Shown: one piece after another, positions 1 through 3,035 of the stretch
Layout: each line of letters starts with the position of its first letter
Numbering within the stretch: position 1 is the stretch's first letter
From: an uncultured Clostridia bacterium
Lineage (GTDB): Bacteria; Bacillota; Clostridia; Christensenellales; UBA1242
Length of the DNA: 5,800 bases
NCBI GenBank assembly: GCA_946610635.1
Contig: CAMOCI010000047.1
Location: forward strand, 1 to 5,800
Reading direction: 5' to 3'
The notes under the pieces: generated by a model
Database searches by the model: none
The model's input: only the letters and a program-made list of their open reading frames with translations
Told to the model about the DNA's origin: nothing
Position numbers and translations under genes: made by a program

Positions 1-220
1 TAAAAATAGAAAAAAATGAGCAATAAAACGCAATTTTAGGAGTTGCACTACAAAATTTTGAAAATAGTATAAATAGCGACATGATTATTTCAAATAAACT
101 TTTAACTCTAACTTAGATGCTTGTTGATAAATATAAATAATAAAATAAAAATATTTACCAAAGGCAAATCAAACAAAATAAAATTTTAAAAATAAATTTA
201 CATAAAAAGAAGGTAACATT
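1..220. other. Non-coding leader upstream of sigE
   Basis: No credible gene is seen here on either strand; all frames are broken by frequent stops in very AT-rich sequence. The leader ends in a good ribosome binding site (AGAAGG, 209-213 core) seven bases before the sigE ATG. Several weak promoter-like elements occur. A sigma-H-like pair has AGGA at 38-41 and GAAA at 60-63, start-to-start distance 22 as in the Bacillus sigma-H consensus. A TATAAA at 68-73 has only a poor -35 (TTGCAC at 43-48). A degenerate Spo0A-box-like TTGTTGA lies at 121-127. None is strong enough to be called the sigE promoter. No spoIIGA coding sequence is present. Confidence 0.6.
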
Positions 221-940
221 ATGAACTTATTAAAATTAAAAGAAAAATTAAAATCTATATTATTTAATGAAAACATTTTTGATGATGAACAAGTTATTTT
301 ATATCTTTGTGGTAATGAAGCACTACCTAACCCACTAGATAGCGAAACAGAACTTGAATATATAGAAAAAGCAGAACAAGGCGATGAAGAAGCACGCAGT
401 AAACTTATTGAACATAATTTAAGACTAGTTGTATATATCAGCAAAAAATTTACAAATACAAATGTAGATATGGAGGATTTGATAAGTGTTGGCAGCATAG
501 GACTTATTAAAGCAGTAAATAGTTTTAGGCTTGATAAAAATATTAAACTTGCAACTTATGCAAGCCGCTGTATCGAAAATGAAATTTTAATGCATCTACG
601 TAAAACCAGCAGATTAAAAGCAGAAATAAGTCTTGATGAACCATTGACTGTTGATGGTGATGGTAATGAACTTGTGCTTGGTGATATTTTGAGTGTAGAA
701 AGTGATAGTGTTACAAAAAATATAGAAAAAACCACCGAGAATAAACTATTGTGGCAGTGTTTAGAAAAACTTAATGATAAAGAAAAAGAAATTATGATAC
801 TTCGCTTTGGGCTTGGAAGTGATAAAGAAAAAACACAAAAGGAAGTTGCTGACGAACTTGGAATAAGCCAGAGTTATATTAGTAGAATAGAAAAAAAGAT
901 TGTTGGTAAACTAAAAAAAGAATTATTAAAATCTTATTAA
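221..940 (+). CDS. sigE: RNA polymerase sporulation sigma-E factor (pro-sigma-E)
   Basis: Mother-cell-specific sigma-70-family factor of early sporulation; it directs RNA polymerase to engulfment, cortex and coat genes. At 239 residues it equals Bacillus subtilis SigE in length, as I recall that sequence, and aligns without gaps around GNEALPNPL (31-39). Residues 1 to about 28 form the basic/amphipathic pro-sequence (KLKEKLKSILF) normally removed by SpoIIGA. Region 2 spans about 66-127: NLRLVVYISKKF, then EDLISVGSIGLIKAVNSF, then KLATYASRCIENEILMHLR. Region 4 spans about 175-235, with the helix-turn-helix TQKEVADELGISQSYISR at 205-222. The pro-sequence, SLDEPL and DGDGNEL separate it from SigK. 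The ATG at 221 is supported by AGAAGG seven bases upstream and by the pro-sequence length. It is alone in its unit: no spoIIGA precedes it in the window, and a terminator hairpin follows. SigK is the main alternative but fits less well. Confidence 0.95.
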   Translation: MNLLKLKEKLKSILFNENIFDDEQVILYLCGNEALPNPLDSETELEYIEKAEQGDEEARSKLIEHNLRLVVYISKKFTNTNVDMEDLISVGSIGLIKAVNSFRLDKNIKLATYASRCIENEILMHLRKTSRLKAEISLDEPLTVDGDGNELVLGDILSVESDSVTKNIEKTTENKLLWQCLEKLNDKEKEIMILRFGLGSDKEKTQKEVADELGISQSYISRIEKKIVGKLKKELLKSY

Positions 941-951
941 AAATTAAAATT

Positions 952-980
952 ATATTATGCTTTGATGCATAATATTTTTT
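952..980 (+). terminator. Intrinsic terminator after sigE
   Basis: A perfect 9-bp inverted repeat, ATATTATGC (952-960) and GCATAATAT (967-975), encloses a 6-base loop and runs into six T residues (975-980). It begins 11 bases after the sigE stop. The stem is AT-rich with two G-C pairs at the loop end, so efficiency is uncertain, but position and T-tract fit an intrinsic terminator. It would separate sigE from the downstream degV and sigG. Confidence 0.7.
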
Positions 981-1035
981 ATACAAACAAAAAAATAAAA
1001 TATAATTTTTGATGATGTTATTTAATCACAATAAT

Positions 1036-1064
1036 AAGTAAATAACTCGTTTATTATTTGACTT
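1036..1064. repeat. Imperfect inverted repeat overlapping the degV promoter
   Basis: AAGTAAATAA (1036-1045) is complementary to TTATTTGACTT (1054-1064) with one unpaired base, leaving an 8-base centre. The right arm contains the TTGACT -35 candidate of degV. It could be an operator, but A/T-rich inverted repeats arise easily by chance in this base composition. Confidence 0.25.
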
Positions 1065-1086
1065 AAAACATTATTTATAATACAAT
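1058..1086 (+). promoter_or_regulatory. Candidate sigma-A promoter for degV
   Basis: TTGACT (1058-1063, five of six to TTGACA) is followed after exactly 17 bases by TACAAT (1081-1086, five of six to TATAAT). A perfect TATAAT at 1076-1081 lies too close to the same -35 (12 bases) to pair with it. Initiation about seven bases past TACAAT would fall near 1091-1094, at the edge of the GAGG ribosome binding site (1093-1096), giving an unusually short leader. AATACAAT (1079-1086) also resembles a sigma-E -10 element (CATACA.T), but no matching sigma-E -35 is visible. Confidence 0.55.
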
Positions 1087-1101
1087 AGACATGAGGTACT
1101 T

Positions 1102-1992
1102 ATGAAAAATTTTGAAATATCAACAGATAGTAATTGCGATTTGTACGCAAATGAAATAAAAGAACTTGGCATTTTTGTTGGCCACCTTAGTTATACTTTT
1201 AGCAAAGGTAATGAGTTAACAGAACATTTAGATAATTTTACAGAATATAGTCAGTATGTGGAATTTTTTAATAAAATAAGAAACGGATATGTTGCAAAAA
1301 CATCAATACTGAGTTTACAAGCACATATTGATTTGTTTACAGAAATGGCAAAAGCAGGTATTAAAAAAGCATTACATATTGCCCAAAGTGACGGATTAAG
1401 CCCAACTATTGACAACGCAAACAAAGCAATAGAAATGGTTAAAGAAGAATACCCTGATATTGACTATATTGCAATAGAAAGTAAAACAACAACAGTTGGA
1501 GAAGGTTTACTTGTAAAAATTGCTTGCGATATGCGTGATAAAGGAAAAGATAGGCAAGAAGTTATTGATTTTATTCAAAACAACAAATGCAAACTGCAAC
1601 ATATCATAATGGTTGATGATTTAACCTGTTTAAAACGTGGTGGAAGAATTAGTGGACCAAAAGCAATGATTGCTACAATGTTAAACATAAAGCCAATTAT
1701 CGAATTTGGCATGAACGGAAAACTTGACGTTTATAGAAAAGAAATGGGCGTTAAAAAAGCGTTAAAAGGAATGGTTGAAGAGTTTAAATCTCATACGCTA
1801 AACAAAGACTACCCTATGGCATTTATTGTACATTGTGATAACGAACCAAGAGCTTTAGAACTTCAAAAAATGATAGAAGAAGAAACTGGCGTAAAACCAG
1901 AAATAAGAATTATGGGACCAATTATTGGTGCTCACGTTGGACCAGGTGGAATTGCTATTGGTTATTTAAGCAATGAAGATAGGCCATTTTAA
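1102..1992 (+). CDS. DegV family (FakB-like) fatty-acid-binding protein
   Basis: A 296-residue soluble protein with the usual length and motifs of the DegV/FakB family. Such proteins bind a fatty acid and, in FakAB systems, present it to the kinase FakA for phosphorylation and phospholipid synthesis. Visible motifs: STDSNCDL (7-14) at the N-terminal strand; KTSILS (66-71), the family's ligand-binding T-S-x-x-S loop; QSDGLSPTIDNA (95-106), matching the second Ser-rich loop; VDDLTCLKRGGRISG (171-185), with the Arg of GGRIS; KPIIEF-x-x-NGKL (197-208); and GAHVGPGGIAIGY (276-288), with the family His and GPG. No signal peptide or membrane segment is seen. The ATG at 1102 has GAGG five bases upstream. 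It lies between sigE and sigG with its own promoter candidate and terminator, so a role in sporulation is not implied by an operon. No fakA is in the window, so the ligand and pathway are inferred from family. Confidence 0.93.
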   Translation: MKNFEISTDSNCDLYANEIKELGIFVGHLSYTFSKGNELTEHLDNFTEYSQYVEFFNKIRNGYVAKTSILSLQAHIDLFTEMAKAGIKKALHIAQSDGLSPTIDNANKAIEMVKEEYPDIDYIAIESKTTTVGEGLLVKIACDMRDKGKDRQEVIDFIQNNKCKLQHIIMVDDLTCLKRGGRISGPKAMIATMLNIKPIIEFGMNGKLDVYRKEMGVKKALKGMVEEFKSHTLNKDYPMAFIVHCDNEPRALELQKMIEEETGVKPEIRIMGPIIGAHVGPGGIAIGYLSNEDRPF

Positions 1993-2013
1993 AACATAAT
2001 AAAAAATAATATT

Positions 2014-2044
2014 GCCAAAAAAAATATAAATTTTGGCTTTTTTT
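2014..2044 (+). terminator. Intrinsic terminator after degV
   Basis: GCCAAAA (2014-2020) and TTTTGGC (2031-2037) form a perfect 7-bp stem around a 10-base A-rich loop, followed by seven T residues (2038-2044). It starts 21 bases after the degV stop. A second TTTTGGC copy at 2051-2057 offers an alternative partner for the left arm with a longer loop. Confidence 0.7.
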
Positions 2045-2086
2045 ATGCATTTTTGGCAAATTATTACAAATTTATTAAATATTTCA

Positions 2087-2115
2087 GAATATTTTTTTAT
2101 GCTTTGGTAACCATA
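2087..2115 (+). promoter_or_regulatory. Weak sigma-F-like promoter candidate before sigG
   Basis: GGTAACCATA (2106-2115) matches the Bacillus sigma-F -10 consensus (GGnrAnAHTR) at all but one defined position. GAATA (2087-2091) resembles the -35, but the 14-base spacing is shorter than the usual 15-16. Transcription would start near the AAGGAG ribosome binding site (2121-2126). Sigma-F control of sigG is well established in Bacillus, which makes the match attractive but not proven. A rival sigma-A-like pair is TTGGCA (2053-2058) with TTAAAT (2075-2080). Confidence 0.28.
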
Positions 2116-2131
2116 AAATCAAGGAGATTTT

Positions 2132-2908
2132 ATGGCAAGCAAAGTTAATATTTGTGGCTTAGATACTTCTAGCCTACCAAAGCTAAGTAATGAAGAAATG
2201 GATGAACTAATAAAAAAAATTAAAGCAGGTGATAAAAATGCAAAAAAACAATTTGTTATTGCAAATTTAAGGCTTGTTTTAAGCGTTGTACAAAGATTTA
2301 GTATAAAAAAGGGATTTAATCCAGATGACCTTTTTCAAGTTGGCTGTGTAGGGCTTATTAAGGCGATAGATAACTTTAACATTAACTTAAACGTAAAATT
2401 TTCTACTTATGCAGTGCCTATGATTATTGGAGAAATAAGAAGATTTATGCGTGATAGTACAAGCATGAGAATATCAAGAAGCATAAGAGATACTGCATAT
2501 CAAATTTTAAAGTGTAGAGAAAGATATAGTAAAGCACACAAGCCTGAACCAAATTTGGAACAAATTGCTACAGATTTAGGTATTACTGTTAAAGAAGTTT
2601 CTTTTGCCCTAGATGCTTTAAATGAGCCAGTGAGTATGTTTGAGCCTGTTTATAAAGATGGTTCTGAAACCATACGCGTTATGGATCAAATTGGTGATAG
2701 CAAAAACAATCAAGATGAATGGATAGAAAATTTTGCACTTAAAGATGCTTTAAAAAAATTGAGTGATAGAGAAAAACAAATACTTTTAATGCGTTATTAT
2801 TTGGGCAAAACACAAATCGAAGTTAGCAATGAAATAGGCATAAGTCAAGCACAGGTTAGTAGGCTTGAAAAAGATGCCATTAACTCTATGAAAAAAAATG
2901 TAATGTAA
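2132..2908 (+). CDS. sigG: RNA polymerase sporulation sigma-G factor
   Basis: Late forespore-specific sigma factor that drives spore-core and germination genes. Its 258 residues compare with 260 in B. subtilis SigG, and it carries the family's N-terminal signature KVNICGLDTSSLP (4-16). Region 2 covers about 45-108: NLRLVLSVVQRF, DDLFQVGCVGLIKAIDNF and KFSTYAVPMIIGEIRRFMRD. Region 3 (about 112-190) includes RISRSIRDTAY and the SigG-like PVSMFEPVY. Region 4 ends in the helix-turn-helix TQIEVSNEIGISQAQVSRLE (227-246). The N-terminal signature and PVSMFEP distinguish it from SigF and SigB. ATG at 2132 has a strong AAGGAG five bases upstream. Two oddities: Ile43 stands where B. subtilis has Asn45, and the loop before DDLFQ (57-64) is one residue longer and diverged. 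Unlike Bacillus, it does not directly follow sigE; degV intervenes. Confidence 0.95.
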   Translation: MASKVNICGLDTSSLPKLSNEEMDELIKKIKAGDKNAKKQFVIANLRLVLSVVQRFSIKKGFNPDDLFQVGCVGLIKAIDNFNINLNVKFSTYAVPMIIGEIRRFMRDSTSMRISRSIRDTAYQILKCRERYSKAHKPEPNLEQIATDLGITVKEVSFALDALNEPVSMFEPVYKDGSETIRVMDQIGDSKNNQDEWIENFALKDALKKLSDREKQILLMRYYLGKTQIEVSNEIGISQAQVSRLEKDAINSMKKNVM

Positions 2909-2932
2909 ATTAAAAATACAACAAACATATAT

Positions 2933-2960
2933 TTGAAAAAATCAGTTATTAAAATATAAT
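2933..2960 (+). promoter_or_regulatory. Promoter-like sequence facing the terminator
   Basis: TTGAAA (2933-2938) and a perfect TATAAT (2955-2960) are separated by 16 bases on the + strand, starting 24 bases after the sigG stop. Initiation near 2967 would meet the bidirectional terminator almost at once, giving an RNA of roughly 45 bases, or antisense reading into the 3' end of the opposing gene if the terminator leaks. No open reading frame follows. It may be a chance match in A/T-rich sequence. Confidence 0.35.
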
Positions 2961-2974
2961 AAGTTCTTAAAATA

Positions 2975-3012
2975 ATACAAAAAATCATAGCGTTTGCTAT
3001 GATTTTTTGTAT
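2975..3012. terminator. Bidirectional terminator between convergent genes
   Basis: A perfect 17-bp inverted repeat (2975-2991 with 2996-3012) with a 4-base GTTT loop. The inner stem is ATCATAGC/GCTATGAT. The outer part carries A6 on the left and T6 on the right, giving a U-tract in RNA from either strand. It lies between the ends of sigG (2908) and the - strand gene (3036), so it can serve both. Confidence 0.9.
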
Positions 3013-3035
3013 ATATTAAACTTATCCTATTTGCA

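Noticed and set aside
51..60. Perfect 10-bp palindrome CAAAATTTTG
   Set aside because: Such A/T-rich palindromes are expected by chance in this base composition, and nothing else supports a binding site.
169..498. - strand open frame of 109 codons
   Set aside because: It lies antisense to sigE, and its Ser/Leu/Phe-rich translation reads as the reverse shadow of AT-rich coding sequence.
1079..1086. AATACAAT as a sigma-E -10 element for degV
   Set aside because: Seven of eight positions match, but no ATATT-type -35 lies at a suitable distance, and TTGACT at 17 bases favours sigma-A.
1091..1105. Four-codon upstream reading frame (ATG AGG TAC TTA TGA) overlapping the degV start
   Set aside because: It contains the degV ribosome binding site itself, and I saw no ribosome binding site of its own; most likely coincidence.
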